The notes: generated by a model from the sequence alone, not told the origin. DNA of 64,000 nt from Stenotrophomonas sp. HITSZ_GD (GCF_029543105.1 NZ_JARQXB010000010.1:62001-126000); one strand, 5' to 3'; numbered from the stretch's first letter, positions 1-10,035 are shown. Made by a program: numbers and translations.

Positions 1-692
1 CGCTGGCGCCGAACTTCGAGAACATCGATGCGGCGCTGCTGGGGCTGGGCGAGTTCCGCGACACGCCCAGCGGCACGATCCGCATCACCACCAGCGACCA
101 CGCCGCGCGCCGCGTGCTGTGGCCGGTGCTGCGCACCTTCCTGGCCACCTACCCGGAAGTGCGGGTGGAGGTGATCAGCGATTCGACCCTCACCGACATC
201 GTGGCCGAACGTTTCGACGCCGGCATCCGCCTCGGCGAGCAAGTGGCACAGGACATGATCGCCACGCCGATCGGCCCACCCACCCGGCTGGTGGTGGTCG
301 GCACGCCCGGCTATCTACGCGGGCGTCCTCGCATCGCCACGCCGCGCGATCTCGTCGCCCACGAGTGCATCAACCTGCGCTTCCTTACTCATGGCGGCCT
401 GTACGCGTGGGAGTTCGAGAAGGATGGCCACGCACTCAACGTGCGCGTGGAAGGGCGGCTGGTGTTCAACAGCATCGACCGGATACTGGATGCGGCGCTG
501 GACGGCTTCGGGCTGGCCTACGTTCCCGAGGATCTCGCCGCCGCGCACATCGCCAGCGATCGCCTGCAGCAGGTGCTCGACGACTGGTGCCCGCTCTTCC
601 CGGGCTACCACCTGTACTACCCCAGCCGCCGCCAGCCCTCGCAGGCCTTCGCGTTGCTGGTGGACGCCCTGCGCTGGCGCGGCGATCAGTAG
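1..692 (+). CDS. LysR-family transcriptional regulator, C-terminal part (5' end outside window)
   Basis: The frame is open from base 3 to the TAG at 690-692 and encodes about 229 residues of a LysR effector-binding domain. The early segment SGTIRITTSDHAARRVLWP is the typical start of that domain, after the linker helix. The later segments LTDIVAERFDAGIRLGE and GFGLAYVPEDLAA are also typical of the family. The N-terminal winged-helix DNA-binding part lies upstream of the window, so the true start is not visible. The target genes are probably outside the window too, because LysR regulators usually control a divergent neighbour. Function beyond regulator class is not inferable here. Confidence 0.93.
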   Translation, partial: LAPNFENIDAALLGLGEFRDTPSGTIRITTSDHAARRVLWPVLRTFLATYPEVRVEVISDSTLTDIVAERFDAGIRLGEQVAQDMIATPIGPPTRLVVVGTPGYLRGRPRIATPRDLVAHECINLRFLTHGGLYAWEFEKDGHALNVRVEGRLVFNSIDRILDAALDGFGLAYVPEDLAAAHIASDRLQQVLDDWCPLFPGYHLYYPSRRQPSQAFALLVDALRWRGDQ

Positions 693-783
693 TTTTACTT
701 AGACGGTTCCCGTACATGCTCGGTTGAGCTGCCGCACGCCGGCGTTCAACGTCGCAAGCTCGCACCTGCGATGGAGTGCTGCG

Positions 784-3700
784 ATGAGACCTCGGAACAG
801 TGCGCTTTCCGCCGCCATTGCCCTGGTCCTGGGCCATGCCGTGCTGCTGCCGCCTTCCCCGGCACGCGCGCAGGCCGTTGTCGGCCCGGGTACGGTGACG
901 ACGACGGTGAGCTCCACCTCCGGCACCACGTCGGTGGTGGGGAACACCACGATCAACATCACGAACGGCACCGACGGCGTGCGCGCCAACGGTGGCAACG
1001 TCATTCTCGACATGCAGGCCGGCACCCAGCCCGGCAGCATCATCGTGCAGACGACCAGCGGCGCCGCCTTGCACGCCACCAACGGCACGATCACGGCGAC
1101 CAACGGGCTCAACCTGCGCACCACCAGCGGCCGGGCGTTGTTCGCCGACGGCGGCGGCATCGTCCTGGCCGGGGGCAACGTATACATCACCGGCGTGGGG
1201 CTGCTGGCCGGCGCCAGCGCCGGCAGCATCGACATCCGCAGCACGCGCTACAACGATCCCTCGCTCGTCACCGGCGCCCAGGGCAGCGGCATCGGCGTGG
1301 ACGGCACCGGCCTGGTCACGCTGGGCAGCGGCAACAGCTTCACCATCGGAAGAAGCGGCGCCACGGCCAACCCCATCGGCCTGGGCGTGCAGGGCACGGG
1401 TGCGCGCATCGTGGTGAACAATGCACTGCCCATCACTTTCCAGGGCGGCGGTTCGCTGGGCCTGTACCTGTATGGCGGCGGCCATATCGACACCTTGGGA
1501 GCCGTGTCGCTGACCTTCAATGGCGGCAATTCCGTCGGCGTGACGGTGGACGGCGCGCCCACCGATTCGGTGCTGCGCAACGTCACCGCCACCTTCAACA
1601 ACACGACCACCAGCGTGTCGGGCACCGGGCTGGTGGCGCAGAACGGGGGGCAGATCAGCCTGGAGAACTTCGTCGTGCAGGGCGCCGGCGTCGGCTTGGG
1701 CGTGTGGGTGCAGCCCAATTCCACCGTCAACCTCGGCGGTGCGAGCCGCATCGGCGTGACCGCCACCCGCAACGGGCAGCGCTACAGCTTTTCGTCCGGC
1801 AGTTCGATGTCCGCCGGCCCGATCTTCAGCGGCTCGGGCGCGCCGAGCTGGCGCGCCGCAGGCCTGGTGCTCGGCGGTACGCTCAACAGCCAGGGCACCA
1901 CCTGGACCAACAGCGGTACGGCCGGCCACGGCCTCTACCTGGGCCAGAACGGCACCACCAGCATCGCCAACCTGCAGGGCGACAGCGTCACCACCAGCGC
2001 CGCGCAATCGGCCACGGTCTCGACCTACGCCCGCTCGATTCTCAACGCCACCGGATCCACCTTCCGCAACGAGGGCGGGTACGAGGCGTTCTGGATGTGG
2101 AACTACGGCAGCGCCAGCCAGGCGACCGGCGACAACGAAGTCCATCTCGTGGACAGCACCGTCACCGCCACCGGCAACGCCGATGGCGTGTACGCGGTGA
2201 ACCAGGCACCGGGTTACCGCAACGTGTTCACGATGCAGGGCGGCTCGATGCAGTCCGCCGACGCGGCGTTCTACGTGTATGGCCCCTTCAGCGCCACGCT
2301 CACCGACACCCACGTGAGCGGCACGCAGGCGCTGCTGTTCGGCGGCGAGATGAACAGCAGCGGCGAGGCCACGCTGGCCGAGCTGGTCGCCACGCGCAGC
2401 ACGCTCGCCGGCATGGCCGGTGGCGCCACCGACGCGACGACCCGCATCACCCTGCGCGACCAGTCGCACTGGACGGGCCAGGCCTGGAACCTCAGCGACG
2501 CGACGATCGACGCGACCAGCACCTGGACCATCCCGGAGATCTCCAACGTCTCGGGCCTGGTCAGCAACCAGGGCCGCATCGAGTTCACCGCGCCGGTGAA
2601 CGATGTCTACAAGCACCTGTACACCCAGTCCTACGCCGGCACGGCGGGCAGCGTGATCGCGCTCAATACCTGGCTGGCCGAGGACGATTCGCCTACCGAC
2701 CAGCTCATCCTCGACGGCGGCACGGCCACCGGGCAAAGCGCGCTGGAAATCCTCAACAGCGGCGGCGCGGGCGCGCTGACGGTGGGCGACGGCATCCGCG
2801 TGGTGGCCACGCTCAACGGCGCCACCACCGCGCCGGATGCGTTCACGAATGGGCAGGTGCTGCTGGCCGGCCCCTACGAGTACCACCTGTACCGGGGCGG
2901 CGCCTCGGCTGGCAGCGAGCAGGACTGGTTCCTGCGTTCTACGCTGGACTGTGGCGCACCCGGCGCGCCGGTGCATGTCTGCCCGCCGTCGCCCCCTCCA
3001 CCGCCGCCACCCCCACCGCCTCCTCCGCCGCCACCGCCGCCGCCCGATCCCCCCTCGCCGCCGCCGCCGGAGCCGCCCGCGCCGGAACCCGGACCGGACC
3101 CCGACCCGCCGCCGGTAGTGCCCGAACCGGAAGTCACGCCGCCCACGCCGCCCGATCCGCCGGAACCGGGCCCGACGCCAACGCCGGACTACCGCGCCGA
3201 GGTTTCGCTGTACACCGCACTGCCGGCGATGGCGCTGCGCTACGGCTGGACGACGCTGGGCAACCTGCACGAGCGCGTGGGCGAGCAAGAGCAGCTGCGC
3301 GCGCGCAACGACCTGCGCCAGGACCCGTGGTTCAACGGCGCCTGGGTGCGCGTGATCGGCGAGAACGGCGATGTCGAGGGCGCGCGGCGTGGCATCTACG
3401 AGACCGGTGGGCCGCGCTACGACTACGACATCCTCGCCGTGCAGGCGGGCGTGGATGCGTACACGGAGGAACACGACGACGGCAAGCGCGACCACGCAGG
3501 CGTGTATGTCGGCCAGGGCCGCATCCGCAGCGACGTGGTCAACTACGATGGCGTGATGGCCGGCCGGAACGAAGTGCGCGGCACCTCGCTCGGCCTGTAC
3601 TGGACGCGCTACGGCGAGCAGGGCCAGTACCTGGACGCGGTCTGGCAAGGCACCTGGGGCAAGGCCAAGTCGCGCTCCAGCAACGGCATCCTGCTCGACC

Positions 3701-4191
3701 GCGACAGCTTCGGCTGGGCCGCCTCGCTGGAAGCCGGCTGGCCCAGGCTTTTGCACGAAGACAAACGCGAACTGCTCGAACCGCAGATCCAGGTGATCTA
3801 CCAGCGCATCGATCGCGACCAGAGCCGTGACCCGGCCGCCCTCGTCCGCTTCCGAGACATGGACGCGCTGGCTGCGCGGCTGGGCCTGCGCTGGGCCAAC
3901 ACGTGGACGCTGGCCCCCACCGACCAAGGCATCGCGCGCCTGTTCACCGGCTGGCTGCGCCTCAACGGCTGGCACGAGTTCCGCGGCCAGCCGGTCACCG
4001 AGTTCTCCTCGGCCGAGGGCTACGTGCCGTTCGAGGCCAGCCTCAAGGGCACCTGGTGGCAGCTCAACGCCGGCATGACCTGGCAATGGGGCGCTTCCGC
4101 CACGCTGTACGCCAACGTGGGCTACCAGAAGAGCTTTGACCGCGACTTCGACGCATGGGACGCCAAGGCCGGCGTGCGCTGGAACTGGTGA
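784..4191 (+). CDS. Autotransporter (type Va) with beta-helical passenger and polyproline linker
   Basis: Predicted 1135-residue secreted protein. ATG 784 is chosen over an in-frame start at 724 because GGAG sits at 773-776 and a signal peptide follows directly (MRPRNSALSAAIALVLGHAV..., cleavage near ARAQA at residues 28-31). Residues about 35-700 are rich in Gly, Asn, Thr and Ser with repeated short hydrophobic strands, as in pertactin-like beta-helix passengers. Residues about 733-802 form a linker dominated by proline, including an uninterrupted run of 18 Pro. Residues about 803-1135 resemble an autotransporter barrel: aromatic alternating strands, a Trp-rich end and C-terminal GVRWNW. Known role of the family: the barrel inserts in the outer membrane and the passenger reaches the surface, often for adhesion. 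Passenger function is unknown. The preceding LysR gene is on the same strand. Confidence 0.9.
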   Translation: MRPRNSALSAAIALVLGHAVLLPPSPARAQAVVGPGTVTTTVSSTSGTTSVVGNTTINITNGTDGVRANGGNVILDMQAGTQPGSIIVQTTSGAALHATNGTITATNGLNLRTTSGRALFADGGGIVLAGGNVYITGVGLLAGASAGSIDIRSTRYNDPSLVTGAQGSGIGVDGTGLVTLGSGNSFTIGRSGATANPIGLGVQGTGARIVVNNALPITFQGGGSLGLYLYGGGHIDTLGAVSLTFNGGNSVGVTVDGAPTDSVLRNVTATFNNTTTSVSGTGLVAQNGGQISLENFVVQGAGVGLGVWVQPNSTVNLGGASRIGVTATRNGQRYSFSSGSSMSAGPIFSGSGAPSWRAAGLVLGGTLNSQGTTWTNSGTAGHGLYLGQNGTTSIANLQGDSVTTSAAQSATVSTYARSILNATGSTFRNEGGYEAFWMWNYGSASQATGDNEVHLVDSTVTATGNADGVYAVNQAPGYRNVFTMQGGSMQSADAAFYVYGPFSATLTDTHVSGTQALLFGGEMNSSGEATLAELVATRSTLAGMAGGATDATTRITLRDQSHWTGQAWNLSDATIDATSTWTIPEISNVSGLVSNQGRIEFTAPVNDVYKHLYTQSYAGTAGSVIALNTWLAEDDSPTDQLILDGGTATGQSALEILNSGGAGALTVGDGIRVVATLNGATTAPDAFTNGQVLLAGPYEYHLYRGGASAGSEQDWFLRSTLDCGAPGAPVHVCPPSPPPPPPPPPPPPPPPPPPDPPSPPPPEPPAPEPGPDPDPPPVVPEPEVTPPTPPDPPEPGPTPTPDYRAEVSLYTALPAMALRYGWTTLGNLHERVGEQEQLRARNDLRQDPWFNGAWVRVIGENGDVEGARRGIYETGGPRYDYDILAVQAGVDAYTEEHDDGKRDHAGVYVGQGRIRSDVVNYDGVMAGRNEVRGTSLGLYWTRYGEQGQYLDAVWQGTWGKAKSRSSNGILLDRDSFGWAASLEAGWPRLLHEDKRELLEPQIQVIYQRIDRDQSRDPAALVRFRDMDALAARLGLRWANTWTLAPTDQGIARLFTGWLRLNGWHEFRGQPVTEFSSAEGYVPFEASLKGTWWQLNAGMTWQWGASATLYANVGYQKSFDRDFDAWDAKAGVRWNW

Positions 4192-4262
4192 TGGCGAAAG
4201 CAGGCGTTTCGCCCGGCGGGCGCGCCTCTTAAAGTAGGCGCCCCGCCTACCGGAGCCGCTCC

Positions 4263-5312
4263 ATGTCCTACATCGCCGATCCCGCCCGCTATGACGGCCG
4301 CATGCCCTACCGCCGCGTCGGCCGCAGCGGCCTGGTGCTGCCGGCGGTCTCGCTGGGCCTGTGGCAGAACTTCGGGGGCGTGGACGTATTCGAGACCGGA
4401 CGGGCGATGCTGCGCCGCGCGTTCGACCGCGGCGTCACTCACTTCGACCTGGCGAACAACTACGGCCCGCCCTACGGCTCGGCCGAGGAGAATTTCGGCC
4501 GCTGGTTCGCCAGCGACTTCGCCACGCATCGCGACGAACTGGTGATCTCCACCAAGGCCGGCTGGGACATGTGGCCCGGCCCTTACGGCGGCCCCAGCGG
4601 TTCGCGCAAGCACGTGCTGGCCAGCTGCGAGCAGAGCCTGCGCCGCATGGGGCTGGATTACGTGGATATCTTCTATTCGCACCGGGTTGATGCCGACACG
4701 CCGCTGGAGGAAACCATGGGCGCGCTCGCGCAGCTGCACCGCCAGGGCAAGGCGCTGTACGTGGGCATCTCCTCCTATTCGCCGGAACTGACCGGGCAGG
4801 CGGAGCAAATCCTGCGCGCCGAAGGCGTGCCGCTGCTGATCCACCAGCCGAACTACTCGATGCTCAACCGCGACATCGAGCAGGGCCTGCTGCAGGTGCT
4901 GGAAGAACGCGGCGTGGGCTGCATCGCGTTCTCGCCGCTGGCCCAGGGCATGCTCAGCGACAAGTACCTCAAGGGCGTGCCGGAGGATGCGCGCGCGCGC
5001 CGCGACGGCTCGCTCAAGCAACGCATGCTCAGCGCCGACAACCTGGAGAGGATCCGCGCGTTGAACGAACTCGCCGCCGCGCGTGGCCAGTCGCTGGCAC
5101 AGATGGCCATCGCCTGGGTGCTGCGCGACGCGCGGGTGACCTCGGCCCTGATCGGCGCGCGCACCGTGGCGCAGCTGGACGATTCACTCGATGCGGTGAA
5201 GCGCCTGGACTTCAGCGCCGAGGAGTTGGCCGCCATCGACCGCCATGCCGGCGATGGGCACGTCGATATCTGGCGCGTTTCCTCCGGCATCGGACGCGAC
5301 CGGTCAAGCTAA
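4263..5312 (+). CDS. Aldo/keto reductase, YghZ/GPR type (L-glyceraldehyde 3-phosphate reductase-like)
   Basis: 349 residues, starting at ATG 4263. It aligns in memory with the YghZ/MgrA (GPR) subgroup: an N-terminal MPYRRVGRSGLVLPAVSLGLW, then FDLANNYGPPYGSAEENFG. The catalytic tetrad of aldo/keto reductases is visible as D62, Y67, K98 (ISTKAGWDMWPGPYG) and H140 (YSHRVD). The family are cytosolic NADPH-dependent reductases that detoxify L-glyceraldehyde 3-phosphate or methylglyoxal. The gene stands alone: a 71-bp gap separates it from the autotransporter and 205 bp separate it from the chemoreceptor. That gap upstream contains a small hairpin, 4234-4250, with no T-run. Confidence 0.92.
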   Translation: MSYIADPARYDGRMPYRRVGRSGLVLPAVSLGLWQNFGGVDVFETGRAMLRRAFDRGVTHFDLANNYGPPYGSAEENFGRWFASDFATHRDELVISTKAGWDMWPGPYGGPSGSRKHVLASCEQSLRRMGLDYVDIFYSHRVDADTPLEETMGALAQLHRQGKALYVGISSYSPELTGQAEQILRAEGVPLLIHQPNYSMLNRDIEQGLLQVLEERGVGCIAFSPLAQGMLSDKYLKGVPEDARARRDGSLKQRMLSADNLERIRALNELAAARGQSLAQMAIAWVLRDARVTSALIGARTVAQLDDSLDAVKRLDFSAEELAAIDRHAGDGHVDIWRVSSGIGRDRSS

Positions 5313-5458
5313 ACACGCCGCGCGCGCGGGCCCCTGATACGGGCCCCGCGCCATGAACTGTTCCGAATTTGCCGAAAACGCATATCGAATATTGGGACGT
5401 TTTGTGCAGCAGGCCGCAGTTTCCTGCGACATTGTTCGTATTCATGCACCACGACATC

Positions 5459-5485
5459 TCAAGGCGATTCAGGGTGGGCCGATAG
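5459..5485 (+). promoter_or_regulatory. Putative sigma-28 (FliA) promoter of the chemoreceptor gene
   Basis: TCAA (5459-5462), a 15-base spacer and GCCGATAG (5478-5485) match the flagellar sigma-28 consensus TAAA-N15-GCCGATAA at all but two positions. The site lies 32 bases upstream of the chemoreceptor ATG at 5518. This fits the known FliA control of chemotaxis genes. Seen in sequence; activity is inferred. Confidence 0.7.
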
Positions 5486-5517
5486 CTGGAAACCCTTGCA
5501 GCCAAGCGAGTCCCGCC

Positions 5518-7650
5518 ATGCGCTCCTCGACATCCTCCATCGGTATCCAGACCAAGTTGCTCGGTGCGCTGGGCGTGGGCCTGGCGATTGTCCTCACGTG
5601 CGGCCTCGCCGGCCTGGGCTCGGCGTGGTCCAACCTCGGCAGCGACCTGCCGCCGGAAGTGAACCAGCTCGCGCAGTCCGAACAGCTCGGTCGCGAGTTC
5701 CGCCTGCAGGTGCAGGAGTGGAAGAACGTGTTGCTGCGCGGCCACGACGCCGAGCTGCGCGCCAAGCACCTGGCGGCGTTCGAGGAGAAAGGCACCCGGG
5801 CCGAGGCGATCGCCACCGCGCTGGGGGCGTCGTCCGATCCGCAGGTGCGTGCGCTGGCCCAGCAGTTCGCCGAACAGCACCGCGCGCTGGACGCGAAGTA
5901 CCGCGATGCGCTCGCCCAATGGGACGCCAGCGGCGGCGGCGCCGAAGCCGGCGACGCGCTGGTGCGCGGCCTGGACCGCCCGCTCGGCGCCACGCTGGAT
6001 CAACTCGCCGCGCGCGCCAAGCAGCAATCCGAGGCCGCGCTGGACGCCAAGGCGCAGCACGCACGCAGCATGCTGGTGGTGGCCGGCGGCTTGATGCTCG
6101 GTGCGGCGCTGCTGTTGCTGGGCGTGCTCACGGTGTGGCTGCGCCGCTCGATCATCCGCCCGATCCAGCAGGCCGCCGCCGCGGTGCAGGCCGTGGCCGA
6201 GGGCGACCTCTCGCGCAGCATCCGCGTGACCACGCGCGATGAGATCGGCGATCTCGCCACGGCGCTGCAGCGCGTGACCGGCACGCTGCAACACCTGATC
6301 GCGCAACAGCGCGAGATGACTCACCGCCACGATGCGGGCGAGATCAGCTTCCGCATGGACGAGCAGTCCTTCACCGGCGAATACGCCCGGATGGTGCACG
6401 AGGCCAACGCCTGCGTGGCGCAGCACATCGGGGTGAAGATGCGCGTGGTCGATGTGATCCAGCACTACGCCATCGGCGATCTGTCGGTGGACATGGACCG
6501 CCTGCCCGGCGAAAAGGCCGCGATCACCCAGGCGATGGATGCGGTCAAGCGCAGCCTGTCGGACATCAACGGCGAGATTCGCGCGTTGACTCAGGCCGCC
6601 GGTCGCGGCGATTTTTCCCGCCGCGGCGACGAGGCCCGCTACCAGCACGAATTCCGCGAGATGGTCGGCAGCCTCAATGGCCTGATGGGCACCACCGAAT
6701 CGAGCCTGCAGGCGCTGTCCGCGCTGCTGCGCGCCATCGCCGAGGGCGACCTCACCCAGCGCATGGAAGGCGACTTCCACGGCGTGTTCGCGCAGATGCG
6801 CGACGACGCCAACGCCTCGGTCGGCCAGCTGACGGAGATCGTCGGCCGCATCCAGGCCGCCAGCGGCAGCATCAACCTGGCCGCCGGCGAGATCGCCCAG
6901 GGCAACAGCGATCTTTCGCGCCGTACCGAGCAGCAGGCCGCCAACCTGGAAGAGACCGCCGCCTCGATGGAGGAACTCACCTCCACCGTGAAGCAGAACG
7001 CCGACCACGCGCGCCAGGCCAACCAGCTCGCGCAAGGTGCGGCGAACGTGGCCTCGCAGGGTGGCGAGGTCGTGGGCCAGGTGGTGACGACGATGGCCAA
7101 CATCGAGGCGTCCTCCAAGCGGATCGCCGAGATCATCTCGGTGATCGACGGCATCTCCTTCCAGACCAACATCCTGGCGTTGAACGCCGCGGTGGAAGCG
7201 GCGCGCGCCGGCGAGCAGGGCCGCGGATTCGCGGTCGTGGCTTCCGAGGTGCGCACGCTGGCCCAGCGTTCGGCCAACGCGGCCAAGGAGATCAAGCAGC
7301 TGATCGACGACTCAGTGGCCAAGGTGACCGATGGTTCGGCACTGGTGCACAAGGCCGGCGCGACCATGGGCGAGATCGTCGCCTCGGTGCAGCGCGTGAC
7401 CGACATCATGGCCGAGATTTCCGCGGCCTCGCAGGAGCAGTCCGCCGGCATCGAACAGGTTAACCAGACCATCACGCAGATGGACGAAACCACGCAGCAG
7501 AACGCCGCATTGGTGGAAGAAGCCACCGCCGCGGCACGCGCGATGGAAGACCAGGCTGGCGAGCTGACGCAGGCGGTGAGCATGTTCCGCCTCGCCAGCG
7601 AGCCGGAGATCCGCCGCGCGATCCGCGCGGCGGTCGCCGCCGCGGCCTGA
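5518..7650 (+). CDS. Methyl-accepting chemotaxis protein
   Basis: 710 residues from ATG 5518. An upstream in-frame ATG at 5353 is rejected because it would place the sigma-28 promoter inside the gene and put 55 non-typical residues ahead of the membrane anchor. Membrane segments are at about 12-34 and 184-208, enclosing a helical periplasmic sensor of about 150 residues. A HAMP domain follows (about 209-262), then further HAMP-like repeats (the [16 protein letters not shown] and [22 protein letters not shown] segments). The signalling tip is highly conserved ([20 protein letters not shown]). No CheR-binding pentapeptide is present at the Ala-rich C-terminus. Its role is to control CheA/CheW and flagellar bias. 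The ligand is unknown. It stands apart from other chemotaxis genes. Confidence 0.95.
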   Translation: MRSSTSSIGIQTKLLGALGVGLAIVLTCGLAGLGSAWSNLGSDLPPEVNQLAQSEQLGREFRLQVQEWKNVLLRGHDAELRAKHLAAFEEKGTRAEAIATALGASSDPQVRALAQQFAEQHRALDAKYRDALAQWDASGGGAEAGDALVRGLDRPLGATLDQLAARAKQQSEAALDAKAQHARSMLVVAGGLMLGAALLLLGVLTVWLRRSIIRPIQQAAAAVQAVAEGDLSRSIRVTTRDEIGDLATALQRVTGTLQHLIAQQREMTHRHDAGEISFRMDEQSFTGEYARMVHEANACVAQHIGVKMRVVDVIQHYAIGDLSVDMDRLPGEKAAITQAMDAVKRSLSDINGEIRALTQAAGRGDFSRRGDEARYQHEFREMVGSLNGLMGTTESSLQALSALLRAIAEGDLTQRMEGDFHGVFAQMRDDANASVGQLTEIVGRIQAASGSINLAAGEIAQGNSDLSRRTEQQAANLEETAASMEELTSTVKQNADHARQANQLAQGAANVASQGGEVVGQVVTTMANIEASSKRIAEIISVIDGISFQTNILALNAAVEAARAGEQGRGFAVVASEVRTLAQRSANAAKEIKQLIDDSVAKVTDGSALVHKAGATMGEIVASVQRVTDIMAEISAASQEQSAGIEQVNQTITQMDETTQQNAALVEEATAAARAMEDQAGELTQAVSMFRLASEPEIRRAIRAAVAAAA

Positions 7651-7659
7651 CGGCGATTG

Positions 7660-7685
7660 CCTGGCGCCCGGGAGGGGGCGCCGGG
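7660..7685. terminator. GC hairpin after the chemoreceptor gene, no T-run
   Basis: Arms CCTGGCGCCC and GGGCGCCGGG can form a 10-bp stem (one T-G pair) just 9 bases after the stop at 7650. There is no T-tract, so termination is uncertain. The rest of the 7651-7835 gap holds a short tandem repeat (two copies of GGAAGTGCGGCA at about 7742-7768) and a second hairpin at 7801-7823. Confidence 0.35.
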
Positions 7686-7800
7686 CACACGGGCGGCATC
7701 GGCCACGGCAGGACGCCGTGCGCCGGTCGCCGCCGGCACAAGGAAGTGCGGCACAGGGAAGTGCGGCAGGGCCGGGGGGCACCCAGACCCATCGGGGATC

Positions 7801-7823
7801 GCGGCCGGCAGGACGCCGGCCGC
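7801..7823. terminator. 9-bp hairpin in front of the end of the aldehyde dehydrogenase operon
   Basis: GCGGCCGGC and GCCGGCCGC pair perfectly around AGGAC. The hairpin lies 12 bases beyond the minus-strand stop at 7836, between two convergent genes. It has no T-tract on either strand, so a role in 3'-end protection is as likely as termination. Confidence 0.35.
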
Positions 7824-7835
7824 GAATACGAAGTG

Positions 7836-10034
7836 CTAGGCGGGCATGCGCTCGAGCAGCTTGTCGAGCGTGATCGGGTAATCGCGCACGCGCACGCCGG
7901 TGGCGTGGTGGATCGCATTGGCGACCGCCGCACCGACACCGCAGATGCCCAGCTCGCCGACGCCCTTGGCTTTCATCGGCGAGGACACCGGATCGGTTTC
8001 GTCCAGGAACACTACCTCCTGGTGCGGGATGTCCGCATGCACCGGCACCTCGTAGCCGGCCAGATCGTGGTTGACGAAGAAACCCAGGCGGCGATCGACC
8101 ACCAGTTCCTCCATCAGCGCGGCCCCCACGCCCATCGTCATCGCGCCGATCACCTGGCTGCGCGCCGATTTCGGGTTGAGGATGCGCCCGGCCGCGCAGA
8201 CCGCGAGCATGCGCCGCACGCGAATCTCGGCGGTCGCCGCGTCCACCGCCACCTCGACGAAATGCGCGCCGAAGGTGGACTGCTGGAACTTCTCGGCCAG
8301 ATCGCCGTATTCCATGCGGTCCTCGGCCACCACCCTGCCCTGCCGGGCGAGCTGCTCCAACGGCACGTCGCGGCCGCCGCCGCGCACGCGGCCCTCGCTG
8401 AAATCAGCCGCGTCGGCGAGGATGCCCGCGCGCTCGGCCAGCGACTGGCGCAGCTTCACGCATGCGGCGTACACGCCGGCGGTGGAGCTGTTGCCGCCCC
8501 ACTGGCCGCCCGAACCGGCCGAGACCGGGAAGCGCGAATCGCCCAGGCGCACGTGTACCTTCGACAGCGGCACGCCCAGCATCTCGGCGGCGGTCTGCGC
8601 GATGATCGTGTAGGAGCCGGTGCCGATATCGGTCATGTCGGTTTCCACGGTGACCGTGGCGTCGGGCTCAAGCGCCACGCGCGCGCCGGAGGCCATCACC
8701 AGGTTGTTCCGGAACGCCGCCGCCACGCCCTGGCCGATCCACCAGCGCCCTTCGCGAGTGCTCGCCGGCTTGGCGGCACGCCGCTCCCATCCGAAGCGGC
8801 GCGCGCCTTCCTGCAGGCATTGCACGAGCTGCCGCTGCGAGAACGGGCGCTGCGGGTGTTCGGGGTCCACCTGGGTGTCGTTGCGAATGCGCAGTTCGAT
8901 CGGGTCCATGCCGAGCTGTTCGGCCAGCTCGTCCACGGCGATCTCCAGCGCCATCAAGCCCGGGGCTTCGCCCGGCGCGCGCATCGCATTGCCCTCGGGC
9001 AGGTCGAGCACGGCCAGGCGCGTGGCGGTCATGCGATCGGCACCGGCATACAGCAGGCGCGTCTGGTTCACCGCGGTCTCGGGCCCGCCGCCCGGCAAAT
9101 CGCCCGACCAGCTCTCATGGCCGATGGCCTGGATGTGTCCATCGGCGGTGGTGCCGAAGCGGATGCGCTGAATCGTCGCGGGACGGTGGGTGGTGTTGTT
9201 GAAGATCAGCGGCCGTTGCAGCATTACCTTCACCGCGCGCCCGACCTGGCGCGCGCCCAGCGCGGCGAGCACGGCGTCGGCGCGCACGAACAGCTTGCCG
9301 CCGAAACCGCCGCCGATGTACGGCGACACCAGCCGTACCTTTTCCTTCGGGATGCCCAGCGTCTTGGCCACATCGCCGGTGCCCCAGTCGATCATCTGGT
9401 TCGACGTCCACACGGTGAGCTGGTCGCCGTCCCAGCGCGCGATGGAGGCATGCGGCTCCATCATCGCGTGGGCCTGGTCGGGCGTGGTGTAGGTCTGGTC
9501 GAACTTCACCGGCGCGGCGGCATACGCGCCGGCGAAATCGCCCACGGCCGTGTCCGGCGGGCCCTGGTCGGCCTTGGGCTTGGTCGCGCTGCCGCGCGCG
9601 GCGTGGAGGTCGAATGCGCCGGTTTCGCGCGCGTAATCCACCTTGATGCGCTGCGCGGCGGCACGCGCCTGTTCGAAGGTCTCGGCCACCACCAGCGCCA
9701 CCGCCTGATGGTAGTGCTCCACGCGGGGGCCGCCGAGCAGGTGGGCGGTGTTGAACTTGCCCTTGCCGAGCTTGCCAGCGCTCTGCGCGGTGACGATGCC
9801 GAGCACGCCGGGCGACTTGCGCGCGGCGGACAGGTCCATCGCGCGGATCGTGCCCTTGGCGATGCCGGCACCCACGACATAGCCATAGGCCGCGTCCGGC
9901 GCGACGTCGTGGTGCTCGTAGGCGTACGGCGCGGTGCCGGTGGTCTTCAGCGGGCCGTCGATGCGGTCCACGGGCTGGCCGACCACGCGCAGGCGGTCAA
10001 TAGGATTAGGTCCGGCGGGGGTATCGAATTTCAT
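7836..10034 (-). CDS. paoC: Molybdenum cofactor-binding subunit of aldehyde/xanthine dehydrogenase (PaoC-like)
   Basis: 732 residues, starting at the ATG whose complement is at 10032-10034; this gives MKFDTPAGPNPIDRLRVVGQ, the usual start of this subunit, and one base separates it from the preceding stop. N-terminal segment PLKTTGTAPYAYEHHDV is the xanthine-oxidase a/b hammerhead domain. Conserved cofactor loops follow (GGGFGGKLFVRADAV; GQWGGNSSTAGVYAA), and the likely catalytic base is E694 in KGVGELGICG. The known enzyme PaoABC of E. coli is a periplasmic heterotrimer that oxidises aromatic aldehydes. Here the same gene order (FeS, FAD, Mo) appears with overlapping or touching ends. Export of this subunit would be by piggy-back on the Tat-carrying FeS subunit. 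No XdhC/PaoD-type chaperone gene is adjacent. Confidence 0.9.
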   Translation of the reverse strand: MKFDTPAGPNPIDRLRVVGQPVDRIDGPLKTTGTAPYAYEHHDVAPDAAYGYVVGAGIAKGTIRAMDLSAARKSPGVLGIVTAQSAGKLGKGKFNTAHLLGGPRVEHYHQAVALVVAETFEQARAAAQRIKVDYARETGAFDLHAARGSATKPKADQGPPDTAVGDFAGAYAAAPVKFDQTYTTPDQAHAMMEPHASIARWDGDQLTVWTSNQMIDWGTGDVAKTLGIPKEKVRLVSPYIGGGFGGKLFVRADAVLAALGARQVGRAVKVMLQRPLIFNNTTHRPATIQRIRFGTTADGHIQAIGHESWSGDLPGGGPETAVNQTRLLYAGADRMTATRLAVLDLPEGNAMRAPGEAPGLMALEIAVDELAEQLGMDPIELRIRNDTQVDPEHPQRPFSQRQLVQCLQEGARRFGWERRAAKPASTREGRWWIGQGVAAAFRNNLVMASGARVALEPDATVTVETDMTDIGTGSYTIIAQTAAEMLGVPLSKVHVRLGDSRFPVSAGSGGQWGGNSSTAGVYAACVKLRQSLAERAGILADAADFSEGRVRGGGRDVPLEQLARQGRVVAEDRMEYGDLAEKFQQSTFGAHFVEVAVDAATAEIRVRRMLAVCAAGRILNPKSARSQVIGAMTMGVGAALMEELVVDRRLGFFVNHDLAGYEVPVHADIPHQEVVFLDETDPVSSPMKAKGVGELGICGVGAAVANAIHHATGVRVRDYPITLDKLLERMPA

Positions 10035-10035
10035 C

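Noticed and set aside
466..4086. Very long minus-strand open frame (about 1200 codons) opposite the autotransporter
   Set aside because: It is a GC-rich antisense shadow: low-complexity Arg/Gly/Ala/Val translation, no family signature, while the plus strand has a signal peptide, linker and barrel.
5353..5517. Longer N-terminus for the chemoreceptor
   Set aside because: The extra 55 residues are not conserved-looking, precede the membrane anchor, and contain the sigma-28 promoter.
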